From contig NZ_JAUZQD010000003.1 in NCBI RefSeq assembly GCF_030709675.1, forward strand, positions 496,001-560,000: DNA of 64,000 nucleotides, in the 5' to 3' direction. The notes beneath the pieces were generated by a model. The model was not told where the DNA came from and made no database searches. It saw only the letters and a list, made by a program, of their open reading frames with translations. Of this stretch, positions 15,743 through 26,021 are shown piece after piece (the stretch's first letter is position 1; each line of letters opens with the position of its first letter). The translations under genes were made by a program, and so were the position numbers. The DNA comes from Symbioplanes lichenis. GTDB lineage: Bacteria > Actinomycetota > Actinomycetes > Mycobacteriales > Micromonosporaceae.

Positions 15743-16192
15743 CTACTTCTTCGCGATCGGATAGACCTGGTGCTCGGCGTCCCACCACACGACGTAGAAC
15801 ACCCCGTGGTTGACGAAGCCCCACAGCCTCTTCCGGCCGCCGACACGGAACCGGAAGATCGTCGTGCCGAACTTGTGCGTGTGCTTGAGCGCGACGAGGC
15901 GCTGCTGAGCCTCCGAGCAAAGGTGCTCGACGTGCTGCTCGTGGTGTTTGCGGTGACTGCCGCTCCTCGAGCCGGTCATCTGCCCCTTGACTTCGTTCCA
16001 GGTCGAGGAGCCGATGTGGCAGAAGAAGTTGAGCACCTCTTCGGCCTCGGCGGCCCGCGGCCAGGCCCAGGCTCCGCGGTAGCCATGGTCGGCATAACGG
16101 AAGGAAAAGATGAGCCTGTCTTCGGCCGCTGCCAGTTCCTGCTCGGCGGAGTGGTGGATCGTGCGCTGGGTTTTCGCTTTCCTGTCAGGCAA
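15743..16192 (-). CDS. Putative toxin of a Panacea-type TA pair (copy 1)
   Basis: This 149-aa protein is very similar throughout to the protein at 34317-34766. Shared blocks are GYRGAW.WP.AAE, GSHRKHH.QHVE, FRFR.G.R.RLWG and VFYV.WWDAEH.VYP. The C-terminal half resembles small RelE/ParE-like or other nuclease-type folds, but no catalytic assignment is possible. It starts at TTG 16192, overlapping the antitoxin stop by 8 bases, exactly as in copy 2. The toxin role is inferred from its coupling to a Panacea-domain gene. Confidence 0.68.
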   Translation of the reverse strand: MPDRKAKTQRTIHHSAEQELAAAEDRLIFSFRYADHGYRGAWAWPRAAEAEEVLNFFCHIGSSTWNEVKGQMTGSRSGSHRKHHEQHVEHLCSEAQQRLVALKHTHKFGTTIFRFRVGGRKRLWGFVNHGVFYVVWWDAEHQVYPIAKK

Positions 16193-16706
16193 CGCCGAAC
16201 CCCAGACTCCGGTCGACCAGCCTGTCCCATGCGTCCTCGGTCATGGCCTCGATCGGGATCGCGTCATCGTCCGTGGCCAGTGAGCTGTAGTACTTGTACA
16301 GCGCAGCCGGGGTGATGGGATGGTGTGAGATCTCGAGGGGATCCAGTCCCGCGCGGGCGTCCCGCCACGGAGCTTCGGAGGTCACGAGGGCGGCGAGATG
16401 GATGTGGCTCAGGCGGCCGTAGTTCTCGAGCGCGTCGTCGATCGCTTCGCGCTCGGTGGCCGTCAGGCGTTCGGCGTCGCCGCGGGGCCACGCGTCGAGC
16501 AACCCCACCATGTCGGCGTGGAGCTCGAACAGGTCCGGGAGAACCGGCTGCGGAGGCCACGCCTCGATACGGTCGGCGAAGAGCGGTTCCTCGTCGTCGA
16601 CGAGGTGCCAAGCCTGCGCGTAGTAGAGCAGGGTGTGCACCTCCATGCTCCCTGTGGGTCCGTTCTTCTGGAGCAGGTAGGCGATCAGATCGTGAATGGA
16701 TGCCAT
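16185..16706 (-). CDS. Panacea-domain (DUF4065/SocA-like) antitoxin (copy 1)
   Basis: This 173-aa protein begins MASIHDLIAYLLQ, then VHTLLYYAQAWHLV and ADRIEAWPPQPVLPDL, the Panacea/GepA signature. Panacea proteins neutralise a wide range of toxins and usually precede them. ATG 16706 was chosen because copy 2 begins with the same MASIHD and GAGGT lies 5 bases upstream. It overlaps the toxin gene by 8 bases. Confidence 0.82.
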   Translation of the reverse strand: MASIHDLIAYLLQKNGPTGSMEVHTLLYYAQAWHLVDDEEPLFADRIEAWPPQPVLPDLFELHADMVGLLDAWPRGDAERLTATEREAIDDALENYGRLSHIHLAALVTSEAPWRDARAGLDPLEISHHPITPAALYKYYSSLATDDDAIPIEAMTEDAWDRLVDRSLGFGVA

Positions 16707-16848
16707 GGTTACCTCGCTTGTCGCTCGGCATCTTGTCGCAAAGCAACGATGGCGTCGGGTTCGCGGTCGGGTCAAGGCGGCTGCGGACCCATCACTGATC
16801 CGGCATCGCCGGGCGTGCGGCCATGCCTGCGAGCGAATGGATCCCCGG

Positions 16849-17973
16849 CTACGCGAGTGTGCGGAAGAAGGCCCTGAGGTCGGCGGCGAGGAGGTCCGGC
16901 TCCTCGTACGCGGCGAAGTGGCCGCCTCGGGGCATCAACGTGTACCGGGCGACCCGGTAGTTGCGCTCGATCCAGCTGCGCGGCTTGCGGGCGCCCAGGT
17001 CGGACGGGAAGAGGGCGACCGCGGTCGGGACGTCGACGCGGGTGACGGCGGGGACGAGGTTGTGGTGGCGCTCGTAGTAGGGGCGGAAGGAGGTCGAGAT
17101 CGAGTTGGTGAACCAGTAGAGCGAGGCCTGGGTCAGCACGAAGTCGTCGGTGAAGCGGGTCGCGCTCCAGACGCGGTACTTCTCGAGGATCCAGGCGAGC
17201 AGGCCGGACGGGGAGTCGGACAGGCCCTGCGCCAGGGTCAGCGGGCGGGTCTGCTGCTCGTGCGAGTAGCCGCGCTCGTCGACCGCCCAGGCTTCCTCGG
17301 CCGCGAGATAGGCGCGCTCCTCGGGGGTCAGGCTTTCCTGGTCGTACGCCTCCGGCGCCGCCGTGTCCAGCAGGTGCAACCCGGCCACCACCGGCGGGTA
17401 CGCCTCCCCGAGCCGGCTGACGTCGCCCGCGCCGATGTCGGATCCGTGTGCGCCGTAGCGGGCGAAGCCGAGTTCGCCGGTCATGAGCCGGTGCCACAGC
17501 TCGTGCGTGTGCGGGCCGGAGGCGGGCCGCTGCGGAGCCACCCCGTAGCCGGGCAGGGCCGGGACGATCACGGTGAACGCGTCGTCCGGGTCGCCGCCCC
17601 ACTCGGACGGGGCCGACAGCCGCTCGGCGAGGCCGGTCAGCTCGAGGAAGGAGCTGGGCCAACCGTTGGCGAGCAGGAGCGGCAGGCGCCCGGGGCGCTC
17701 GGCGTCGTAGCGCAGATAGTGGACGGTGGTGCCGTCGATCTCGGCGAAGTGGGACGGCAGCGCGTTGATCGTGGATTCGTGCTTACGCCAGTCGTATCCG
17801 TCGGCCCAGTAGCCGGCCAGCCGGCGCAGCTCGTCGCCGTCGACGCCCGTGGCGCCGGGCTCGGCGGCGGGCAGCCAGGGCTTGGCCCAGCGGGTCGCGC
17901 GCAGCCGGGCCCGCAGGTCCTCGAGCTCCGCCTCGGGTACGTCGATCAGGTGCTCGCGAGAAGTAGACACCAC
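16849..17973 (-). CDS. Epoxide hydrolase (EHN plus alpha/beta hydrolase)
   Basis: This protein has about 374 aa. The N-terminal EHN-type segment (VPEAELEDLRARLRATRWA) precedes an alpha/beta hydrolase with NGWPSSFLEL (HGWP-type oxyanion loop), VPALPGYG, GAHGSDIGA (nucleophile Asp in HGSDIG) and a C-terminal GGHFAAYEEP with the catalytic His. It should open epoxides to diols in the cytosol. The first Gly-His of HGWP is Asn-Gly here. GTG 17973 is preferred because a -10-like TATTAC sits 6 bases upstream; the longer frame from 18009 lacks support. It is divergent from the CGNR regulator. Confidence 0.87.
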   Translation of the reverse strand: MVSTSREHLIDVPEAELEDLRARLRATRWAKPWLPAAEPGATGVDGDELRRLAGYWADGYDWRKHESTINALPSHFAEIDGTTVHYLRYDAERPGRLPLLLANGWPSSFLELTGLAERLSAPSEWGGDPDDAFTVIVPALPGYGVAPQRPASGPHTHELWHRLMTGELGFARYGAHGSDIGAGDVSRLGEAYPPVVAGLHLLDTAAPEAYDQESLTPEERAYLAAEEAWAVDERGYSHEQQTRPLTLAQGLSDSPSGLLAWILEKYRVWSATRFTDDFVLTQASLYWFTNSISTSFRPYYERHHNLVPAVTRVDVPTAVALFPSDLGARKPRSWIERNYRVARYTLMPRGGHFAAYEEPDLLAADLRAFFRTLA

Positions 17974-17979
17974 CGAAAC

Positions 17980-18026
17980 GTAATACCGGTGTCGCGACCG
18001 AGTCAACACCGGCGTAGCGGTATAGT
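17980..18026. promoter_or_regulatory. Back-to-back leaderless promoters with an inverted repeat
   Basis: Minus strand: TTGACT (18006-18001), a 15-bp spacer, TATTAC (17985-17980), then 6 bases to GTG 17973. Plus strand: TATAGT (18021-18026), then 6 bases to GTG 18033. TACCGGTGT (17984-17992) and ACACCGGCGTA (18006-18016) form an imperfect inverted repeat between them, a likely operator covering both promoters. Confidence 0.55.
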
Positions 18027-18032
18027 GGTGTC

Positions 18033-18554
18033 GTGGCGGACCTGCGGCTCATCGAGGAGTTCCTGAACACGGCCGACGAGCGCACCTTCAGCCGGCACGG
18101 CGAGCAGCACGTCGCCGGCGACCGGCTGACCTCGCCGGCGGCCCTGGCGGACTGGCTGGCGGCGCACGGTCTGGCCACCGAAGGTGCCGACCTGAGCGCC
18201 GCGGTCTCCCTGCGGACGGCGCTGCGGTCTGCCGTGGACGGACAAGGTGAGGCGACGCCGGCGCTGGCCGGGCATCCGCTGCACCTCGTCGTGGATCCGT
18301 CCGGCGAGCTTCGGATCCGGGCGCGGTCCGCCCGGCCGTGGGTCGACGTCATCGTCGAGACCGTCGCGCAGAGCGCCGCCCGGGGCGACTGGCCGCGGCT
18401 CAAGCTGTGCGCCGCGCCGGACTGCCGGTGGGCCTTCCTCGACACCTCGCGCAACGGGCGCGGGCGGTGGTGCGAGATGGCGGTCTGCGGCAACCGCCAG
18501 AAGACCCGCACCTACCGCGAGCGCCTGCAGCACGAGCCCGACCGGCGGCGATGA
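18033..18554 (+). CDS. CGNR zinc-finger regulator (ABATE-like)
   Basis: This protein has 173 aa. The N-terminal helical domain resembles ABATE (LRLIEEFLNTADERT, then LTSPAALADWLAAHGL). The C-terminus is a complete CGNR zinc finger: LKLCAAPDCRWAFLD, then RGRWCEMAVCGNRQK with four Cys and the name-giving CGNR. Such proteins are predicted DNA-binding stress regulators. The start is GTG 18033, with a -10 6 bases upstream. It probably represses itself and the divergent epoxide hydrolase. Confidence 0.85.
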   Translation: MADLRLIEEFLNTADERTFSRHGEQHVAGDRLTSPAALADWLAAHGLATEGADLSAAVSLRTALRSAVDGQGEATPALAGHPLHLVVDPSGELRIRARSARPWVDVIVETVAQSAARGDWPRLKLCAAPDCRWAFLDTSRNGRGRWCEMAVCGNRQKTRTYRERLQHEPDRRR

Positions 18555-18659
18555 GCCGGACGTACGATCGGCGGGTGGGTGAGGCGCGGCTCCGCGAGCC
18601 GCTCTCGACATCGCGGGCGGGCATCCCGGCCGGGCGCGTCAGCGAGGACTGAACCCCCG

Positions 18660-19769
18660 TCACGCCCCGCCGGGGGAGAGGGTGACGGTCTCGGGCTTGA
18701 AGGCGGCGCCGGTCGTGTCGACGCCGGCCTGGTCGAGGGCCTGCCGGATGTAGTCGTTGGTGTAGGCCTGACCCGACGGCTGCTTGGTCAGCACCGTGTC
18801 GCCCGTCTGGTTCTTGGCGGTCAGCGAGATGTCGACCGTCTGCTTCCAGGCGGCCTCGTCGATCAGGCCGATGCCGCCGGTGGAGGGCCAGATGAGCTTG
18901 TTGACCTCGTTCATCTGCCAGAGCTGGTGGCTCCGGCCGAGCTTGGATCCCTTCGCCACCACCAGATCGCGGCACTCGACGGGATTGTCGCGGCAGTAGG
19001 CCCAGCCCTTGATCGTGCCGGTCAGGAACTTCACGGTCTGCTGCTGGTAAGCCGGGTCGCTCAGCCGCGGCGTCGAGGCCCACACCGCGTCCTGCAGCAT
19101 CGCGGATCCCACGGTCTTCCAGTCGATGATCTGGAAGGCGTCGGGGGTGTACAACGTGCCGGTCGCGGGATCCGTGGCCTCGAGGAGCTGAGCGTACTCG
19201 TTGTAGCTCATCGCCTGGGCGACGTCGATCTCCTTCTTGAGCAGGGCCTGCATGTCGAACTGCTGCTGCACGAGCGTGACGTCCTTGCCGGGATCCACGC
19301 CGGCGCCGGTCATGCCGGCGAAGAGCTCGAACTCGTTGCCGAAGCCCCAGTTCCCCACCTTCTTGCCCTTGAAGTCGGCCGGTCCCGTGATCCCGGAGGA
19401 CTTCCAGGCCACCTGGTACGTCCCCGAGCGCGCGAAGATCTGCCCGACATCGGTGATCTCGGCGCCCTGCTCGCGCGAGGCCAGCGCCTTCGGCACCCAG
19501 GCGACGGCGTAGTCGGCCTTGCCCTGCGCGAGCACGGTCTGCGGCACGATGTCGACGCCGCCCTCGAGGAGTTCGACGTCGAGGCCCTGTTCCCGGTAGA
19601 AGCCCTTGTCCACGGCGGCGATGTAGCCCGCGAACTGGGCCTGGTAGAACCACTGCAACTGCAGCTTGATCGGGGTGACCCCGCCGGATGCGGCGGTGGT
19701 GGGGGACTGGTCGGCGGTCCCGCAGGCGGTCAGGAGGAGAAGAGACGCAGCGATCGCGAAGAGGCGCAC
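18660..19769 (-). CDS. NMT1/THI5-like ABC transporter substrate-binding lipoprotein
   Basis: This 369-aa protein has a lipoprotein signal (FAIAASLLLLTAC, lipobox LTAC). The fold is SsuA/ThiY type: IKLQLQWFYQAQFAGYIAAV, DKGFYREQGLDVELLEGG, KADYAVAWV, GKKVGNWGFGNEFE. The QLQWFYQAQFAGY block is typical of binding proteins for hydroxymethylpyrimidine, riboflavin or pyrimidine precursors. Being last in the operon with dihydropyrimidinase and ureidopropionase, a pyrimidine ligand is the best guess. It sits 9 bases from the permease gene. Confidence 0.85.
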   Translation of the reverse strand: MRLFAIAASLLLLTACGTADQSPTTAASGGVTPIKLQLQWFYQAQFAGYIAAVDKGFYREQGLDVELLEGGVDIVPQTVLAQGKADYAVAWVPKALASREQGAEITDVGQIFARSGTYQVAWKSSGITGPADFKGKKVGNWGFGNEFELFAGMTGAGVDPGKDVTLVQQQFDMQALLKKEIDVAQAMSYNEYAQLLEATDPATGTLYTPDAFQIIDWKTVGSAMLQDAVWASTPRLSDPAYQQQTVKFLTGTIKGWAYCRDNPVECRDLVVAKGSKLGRSHQLWQMNEVNKLIWPSTGGIGLIDEAAWKQTVDISLTAKNQTGDTVLTKQPSGQAYTNDYIRQALDQAGVDTTGAAFKPETVTLSPGGA

Positions 19770-19778
19770 ACGGACTCC

Positions 19779-20525
19779 CTAAACGACGGAAGGAGGCAGA
19801 ACAAGGCGTTCCAGCAGGAGCGTGACGAGATAGAAGACGAGCCCGAGGACGCAGGCTCCGACGACGAAGGCCCAGGCCCTCGGGTACGCGGTGAAGGCGG
19901 CCGCCGACGTGATGCGCGACCCGAGCCCGTTCTGCAGACCCCCGAAGTACTCGGCGACGACGGCGGCGATGACCGCGAGCGACGACGCCTGCCGGAGGCC
20001 CGTGAAGACGAACGGCAGCGCCCCGGGGAGGCGTACCAGCCGGGTGAAGGTCCATCCCGAGGCGGCGTAACTGGTCATGAGGTCGCGGTGGACGGGATCC
20101 ACCTCGCGCAGTCCGCGCAGCGTGTTGAGGAAGACGGGGAAGAAGACGATGATCCCGGCGACCAGCCGGCGGGGCACGCTCGAGGTGGACTCGAACATGT
20201 TGTTGAGGATCGGGGCGAGCGCGATGATCGGCAGCGCGTTGAGCACCGCCGCCACCGGCACGGACACGTCGGAGAGCAGGCGGAAGCGGCTCGCGGCCAT
20301 GGCGAGCAGCACCCCGGCCACGCTGCCCCAGGCCAGTCCGACGAGCGCGTTGAGGCCGCTGGCGAGCGCGGCCGACCAGATGTTGCCGCGCTGCACGAGC
20401 AGCTCGTGCCCGATGGCCGACGGCGCGGGGAGGATGAAGGGCGCGATCCGGCCCAGCGAGACCGTCAGCTCCCACAGGGCGAGAACGACGAGGCCCACGA
20501 CGAGCGGCGGCAGCACACGCTTCAC
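19779..20525 (-). CDS. ABC transporter permease (BPD type, copy A)
   Basis: This 248-aa protein has about six TM helices and the EAA-type loop (DLMTSYAASGWTFTRLVRLPG, the Gly of which is conserved), followed by ALPFVFTGLRQASSLAVIAAV. It is similar to SsuC/TauC-like permeases. GTG 20525 overlaps the ATPase stop (GTGA). It pairs with the other permease to form a heterodimeric importer. Confidence 0.87.
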   Translation of the reverse strand: MKRVLPPLVVGLVVLALWELTVSLGRIAPFILPAPSAIGHELLVQRGNIWSAALASGLNALVGLAWGSVAGVLLAMAASRFRLLSDVSVPVAAVLNALPIIALAPILNNMFESTSSVPRRLVAGIIVFFPVFLNTLRGLREVDPVHRDLMTSYAASGWTFTRLVRLPGALPFVFTGLRQASSLAVIAAVVAEYFGGLQNGLGSRITSAAAFTAYPRAWAFVVGACVLGLVFYLVTLLLERLVLPPSVV

Positions 20526-21286
20526 GCGGCCTCCCGCAGCGATTTCCGCACGAGCGTGACAAAACCGAAGAAGTCCGGGGACTGGCGGACGGACTCGTCG
20601 CGCGTGGGCAAATCGATGTCGACGGTCGCGGTGATCCGGCCGGGCCGCGGCGACATGACGACGACCCGGTTCGACAGGAACACCGCCTCGGAGATGGAGT
20701 GCGTGACGAAGACCGTGCTCGTGCCGGTCGCCCCGCAGATGCGCAGCAGCTCGTTCTGCAGCCGTTCGCGGGTCATCTCGTCCAGGGCGCCGAACGGCTC
20801 GTCCATCAGCAGCAGGGGTGGATGCACGGCGAGCGCGCGGGCGATGGCGACCCGCTGCTGCATGCCCCCGGACAGCTGCGCCGGATAGTGCTCCGCGAAG
20901 TCGCTCAGCCCGACGAGGCCGAGCATCTCGTCGACGCGGGCGCGTTGCGCGGATCGGGAGAGCTTGCGCAGTTCGAGCGGCAGCGCCACGTTGCGGCGTA
21001 CCGTCCGCCACTCGAAGAGGCCCGCCTGCTGGAAAGCGATCCCGTATCCCTGCCGCAGCCGGGCATCGCGGGCGGAACGTCCCGCGACCGAAACGGTCCC
21101 GGCGGTAGGGGATACGAGATCGCCGATCAGGCGCAGCAGCGTGCTCTTGCCGCATCCCGACGGCCCGATCAGGGATACGAACTCGCCCTCGGCCACGGTC
21201 AGGTCGATGTCGGACAGCGCGGTGACCGCGTCGCTGCGGCCCTCGTTGAAGGTCTTCGTGACACCCGAGACGGACACGGCAGTCAC
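20522..21286 (-). CDS. ABC transporter ATP-binding protein
   Basis: This 254-aa protein has Walker A GPSGCGKST, Q-loop FQQAG, signature LSGGMQQR, Walker B LLLMDEPFGALDE and H-loop VTHSISEA, all intact. It is of the SsuB/TauB class and powers the importer formed with the two permeases and the lipoprotein. GTG 21286 overlaps the upstream permease stop (GTGA). Confidence 0.92.
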   Translation of the reverse strand: MTAVSVSGVTKTFNEGRSDAVTALSDIDLTVAEGEFVSLIGPSGCGKSTLLRLIGDLVSPTAGTVSVAGRSARDARLRQGYGIAFQQAGLFEWRTVRRNVALPLELRKLSRSAQRARVDEMLGLVGLSDFAEHYPAQLSGGMQQRVAIARALAVHPPLLLMDEPFGALDEMTRERLQNELLRICGATGTSTVFVTHSISEAVFLSNRVVVMSPRPGRITATVDIDLPTRDESVRQSPDFFGFVTLVRKSLREAA

Positions 21287-22143
21287 ATCGTCACCACCCG
21301 GATTCGGCGCCGGTGCCGCATCAACGGCAGCTCCAGCAGGCTGACGAGGGCCGCCACGAGCAGCCCGAGCAGGGCCGCGCCGAGCATGGCGGTGTAGACC
21401 TTCGCGGGGTCGCTGGTCGCCTCCCGCGAGTATTCGATGACGAGCCGGCCGACCCCGCCGCGCGTACCCGTGGAGATCTCTCCCACCACCGCGCCCACGA
21501 CGGCGGCCGCGCCGGCCAGCCGCAGCGCGGGGAACAGGTAGGGCAGCGACGCCGGCAGGCGGAGCTTGAGCAGCGTGCGCCACCAGCCGGCGGCGTAGCT
21601 GCGCATCAGCTCGGCCCCGCTCGCCGGCGGCGACTGCAGCCCGCGCAGCATGCCGACGGCGACCGGGAAGAACGACAGATAGGCGGCGATGACGGCCACG
21701 GTCATCCAGTCCTGCCATGGATACGGACCGAAGGACAGGTTGCCGCTCCAGCCCGCGACCAGCGGCGCCAGCGCGACGAGGGGCACGGTCTGCGACAGGA
21801 TGACGTACGGCAGGAGCCCGCGCTCGACGATGCGGAAGCGCTGCATCACGACCGCCAGCAGCAGCCCGACCACCGCCCCGGCGGCGAACCCCACGGCGGT
21901 GATCCCGAGCGTGAACAGGCACGCGCCCAGGACCACCTGCCACACCGGCCGCCCGCCGGTCAGCTCGGGCTGTCCGAGCCGCCGCAGCATGTCCCACACG
22001 TGCGGCATGGACAGGTCGTCGGCGCGGGGCAGGATCCGGGTCCCGAGGACCACCGTGCCGTCCGGGTCGCCGACGGCCTTGTATCCCTCCCACAGCGCGA
22101 CGGCGGCGATCAGCCCCGCGAGCACGCTCAGCGTGCGTCTCAT
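21283..22143 (-). CDS. ABC transporter permease (BPD type, copy B)
   Basis: This 286-aa protein has about six TM helices and an EAA-type loop (ELMRSYAAGWWRTLLKLRLPA). It differs from the other permease in having a longer periplasmic stretch after TM1 (GTRILPRADDLSMPHVWDML). ATG 22143 overlaps the LLM oxidoreductase stop (ATGA). Confidence 0.87.
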   Translation of the reverse strand: MRRTLSVLAGLIAAVALWEGYKAVGDPDGTVVLGTRILPRADDLSMPHVWDMLRRLGQPELTGGRPVWQVVLGACLFTLGITAVGFAAGAVVGLLLAVVMQRFRIVERGLLPYVILSQTVPLVALAPLVAGWSGNLSFGPYPWQDWMTVAVIAAYLSFFPVAVGMLRGLQSPPASGAELMRSYAAGWWRTLLKLRLPASLPYLFPALRLAGAAAVVGAVVGEISTGTRGGVGRLVIEYSREATSDPAKVYTAMLGAALLGLLVAALVSLLELPLMRHRRRIRVVTM

Positions 22144-23123
22144 GAGACCGCCGGAATGACGTGTTTCCCGTACGCCTCCAGGGTGGCCTCCTTGTCGTCG
22201 TGCTGCAGGTACAGCGCGAACTGGTCGACCCCGAGCGCGCGCAGGGCCGCCAGCCGTTCCAGGTGGGCCTCGACCGGTCCCAGCACGCAGAACCGGTCGA
22301 CCACCTCGTCGGGTACGAACGTCGTGTGCGAGTTCCCGGCCCGTCCGTGCTCCGCGTAGTCGTATCCCTGCCGCGCCTTGATGTATTCGGTCAGCGCCTG
22401 AGGCACCGCGCCGTCCGTGCCGTAGCGCGCGACGATGTCCGCCACGTGGTTGCCGACCATCCCGCCGAACCACCGCGTCTGGTCCCGCTGATGGGCCAGG
22501 TCGTCGCCGACGTAGGCGGGCGCCGCCACGCAGAACTTGATCGCCATGGGGTCGCGGCCCGCGTCGGAGGCGGCGGAACGGACGGCGGCGATCATCCACG
22601 CGGCGATGTCGGGATCCGCGAGCTGCAGGATGTAGCCGTCCGCCACCTCACCGGTCAGGGCGAGCGCCTTGGGTCCGTAGGCGGCGACCCAGATGTCGAG
22701 CCGGCTGTCCGGCGCCCAGGCCAGGCGGAGATCCCGGACCGTGCCGCCGTTCGCCAGGGCGCGCACCTCGTGGATGCAATCCCGCAACTCGGCCAGGGTG
22801 GTGGGCTTGCGGCCGATGTAGCGCAGCGCGGAGTCGCCGCGGCCGATGCCACAGACGGTCCGGTTGCCGTACATCTCGTTGAGGGTGGCGAACTGCGACG
22901 CGATGACCGTCCAGTCGCGGGTGCCCGGGTTGGTCACCATCGGCCCGACGACCACACTGCTGGTTTCCGCCAAGATCTTCGAGTAGAGGACGAACGGCTC
23001 CTGCCACAGCACGTGCGAGTCGAAGGTCCACACGTGGCTGTAGCCCAGGTCCTCGGCCTTGCGGGCCAGGTCGACGACGGCGCTCGACGGCGGGTCGCAC
23101 TGCAGGACGACACCGATGTCCAT
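22140..23123 (-). CDS. F420-dependent LLM-class oxidoreductase (candidate pyrimidine reductase)
   Basis: This 327-aa luciferase-like TIM barrel has KAEDLGYSHVWTFDSHVLW, VVGPMVTNPGTRDWTVIAS, NRTVCGIGRGDSA and AYGPKALALTGEVADG, the pattern of F420-using LLM enzymes (I associate it with the TIGR03842 group). It sits in the operon between the importer and the dehydrogenase, hydrolase and amidohydrolase genes. The cluster shows no classical dihydropyrimidine dehydrogenase, so this protein may catalyse the first step, F420H2-dependent reduction of uracil/thymine. Family secure, substrate inferred. Confidence 0.85.
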   Translation of the reverse strand: MDIGVVLQCDPPSSAVVDLARKAEDLGYSHVWTFDSHVLWQEPFVLYSKILAETSSVVVGPMVTNPGTRDWTVIASQFATLNEMYGNRTVCGIGRGDSALRYIGRKPTTLAELRDCIHEVRALANGGTVRDLRLAWAPDSRLDIWVAAYGPKALALTGEVADGYILQLADPDIAAWMIAAVRSAASDAGRDPMAIKFCVAAPAYVGDDLAHQRDQTRWFGGMVGNHVADIVARYGTDGAVPQALTEYIKARQGYDYAEHGRAGNSHTTFVPDEVVDRFCVLGPVEAHLERLAALRALGVDQFALYLQHDDKEATLEAYGKHVIPAVS

Positions 23124-23129
23124 CGGCGC

Positions 23130-24614
<1,485 letters not shown>

Positions 24615-24626
24615 CCCAGCCCTCCT

Positions 24627-26021
24627 TCAGAGCAGGTAGTCGGAGAGGCCGCGCGGCACGTACCTGCCGTGGCCGGCGTGGCCCAGGTACTCGCCGCCCC
24701 GGACGATGACCGTGCCGCGGGACAGGACGGTGTCCACGCGACCGGCGATCTCCCAGCCCTCCCAGGCGGAGTAGTCCATGTTCATGTGGTGCGTGTCCAC
24801 GGAGATGCGGGTGCGGCCCGCCGGGTCGTAGAGCACGATGTCGGCGTCGGAGCCGGGGGCGATGACGCCCTTGCGCGGGTACATGCCGAACATCCGCGCC
24901 GGCGTCGCCGCGATCGTCTCGACCCAGCGCCCGAGCGAGATCTTGCCGTCCACCACGCCCTGGTAGAGCAGGTCGACGCGGTGCTCGACGCTGCCGATCC
25001 CGTTCGGGATCTTCGAGAAGTCGCCGATCCCCAGCTCCTTCTGGTCCTTCATGCAGAAGGGGCAGTGGTCGGTCGAGACCACGGCCAGATCGTTGGTACG
25101 CAACCCGCGCCACAAGTCGGCCCGGTGCGTCTCGTGCTTGGAGCGCAGCGGCGTCGAGCACACCCACTTCGCGCCCTCGAAGCCCGGGGCGCCGAGCTGG
25201 TCCTCCAGCGTCAGGTAGAGATACTGCGGGCACGTCTCCGCGAACACGTTGCGTCCCAGATCGCGCGCCGCGGCTACCTGTTCGAGGGCTTTGGACGCAC
25301 TCAGGTGCACGATGTAGAGCGGGCAGTCGGCGGCCACGCTCGCCAGCCAGATCGCCCGGCTGGTCGCCTCGGCCTCCAGCTCCTGCGGCCGCGTGACGCC
25401 GTGATGGAAGGGATCGGTCTCGCCGCGTTCGAGGGCCTGCTTCACGAGCACGTCGATCGCCGGCCCGTTCTCCGCGTGCATCATGATCAGGGCGCCGTTG
25501 TCGCGGGCCTTCTGCATCGCCCGCAGGATCTGCCCGTCGTCGCTGTAGAAGACGCCGGGGTACGCCATGAAGAGCTTGAAGCTCGAGATGCCCTCGGTGG
25601 CGACGAGCTGGTCCATCGCCTTGAGCGACTCGTCGTCCACCCCGCCGACGATCATGTGGAAGCCGTAGTCGACGTGGCAGTTCCCGGCCGTCTTCTCGTG
25701 CCAGGCGGCCAGCCCGTCCTGGATCACCTCGCCGTAGCGCTGGATCGCGAAGTCGACGATCGTGGTCGTCCCGCCGAACGCGGCCGCCCGGGTGCCGGTG
25801 TCGAACGTGTCGCTGGCCTCGGTGCCGCCGAACGGCATCTGCATGTGCGTGTGCGCGTCGATCGCGCCCGGGATGACGTACTTCCCGGTGGCGTCGATGG
25901 TCTCGTCCTGGACCGGCGCGGTGCCGGGGGCGTACAGCGCGACGATCTTCTCGCCGTCGACGAGAACGTCCATCTCCACCGGGCCGGCCGGGCCCACCAC
26001 GGTCCCGTTGGCGATGATCAC
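24627..26021 (-). CDS. hydA: Dihydropyrimidinase (D-hydantoinase family)
   Basis: This 464-aa cyclic amidohydrolase has metal ligands DAHTHMQMPFGG (HxH), the carboxylated-Lys strand SFKLFMAYPG, MMHAENG, IVHLSASKA and VVSTDHCPF (Asp). It opens dihydrouracil or dihydrothymine to N-carbamoyl-beta-amino acids in the cytosol. GTG 26021 overlaps the stop of the ureidopropionase gene (GTGA), so the two hydrolases are translationally coupled in reaction order. Confidence 0.93.
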   Translation of the reverse strand: MIIANGTVVGPAGPVEMDVLVDGEKIVALYAPGTAPVQDETIDATGKYVIPGAIDAHTHMQMPFGGTEASDTFDTGTRAAAFGGTTTIVDFAIQRYGEVIQDGLAAWHEKTAGNCHVDYGFHMIVGGVDDESLKAMDQLVATEGISSFKLFMAYPGVFYSDDGQILRAMQKARDNGALIMMHAENGPAIDVLVKQALERGETDPFHHGVTRPQELEAEATSRAIWLASVAADCPLYIVHLSASKALEQVAAARDLGRNVFAETCPQYLYLTLEDQLGAPGFEGAKWVCSTPLRSKHETHRADLWRGLRTNDLAVVSTDHCPFCMKDQKELGIGDFSKIPNGIGSVEHRVDLLYQGVVDGKISLGRWVETIAATPARMFGMYPRKGVIAPGSDADIVLYDPAGRTRISVDTHHMNMDYSAWEGWEIAGRVDTVLSRGTVIVRGGEYLGHAGHGRYVPRGLSDYLL

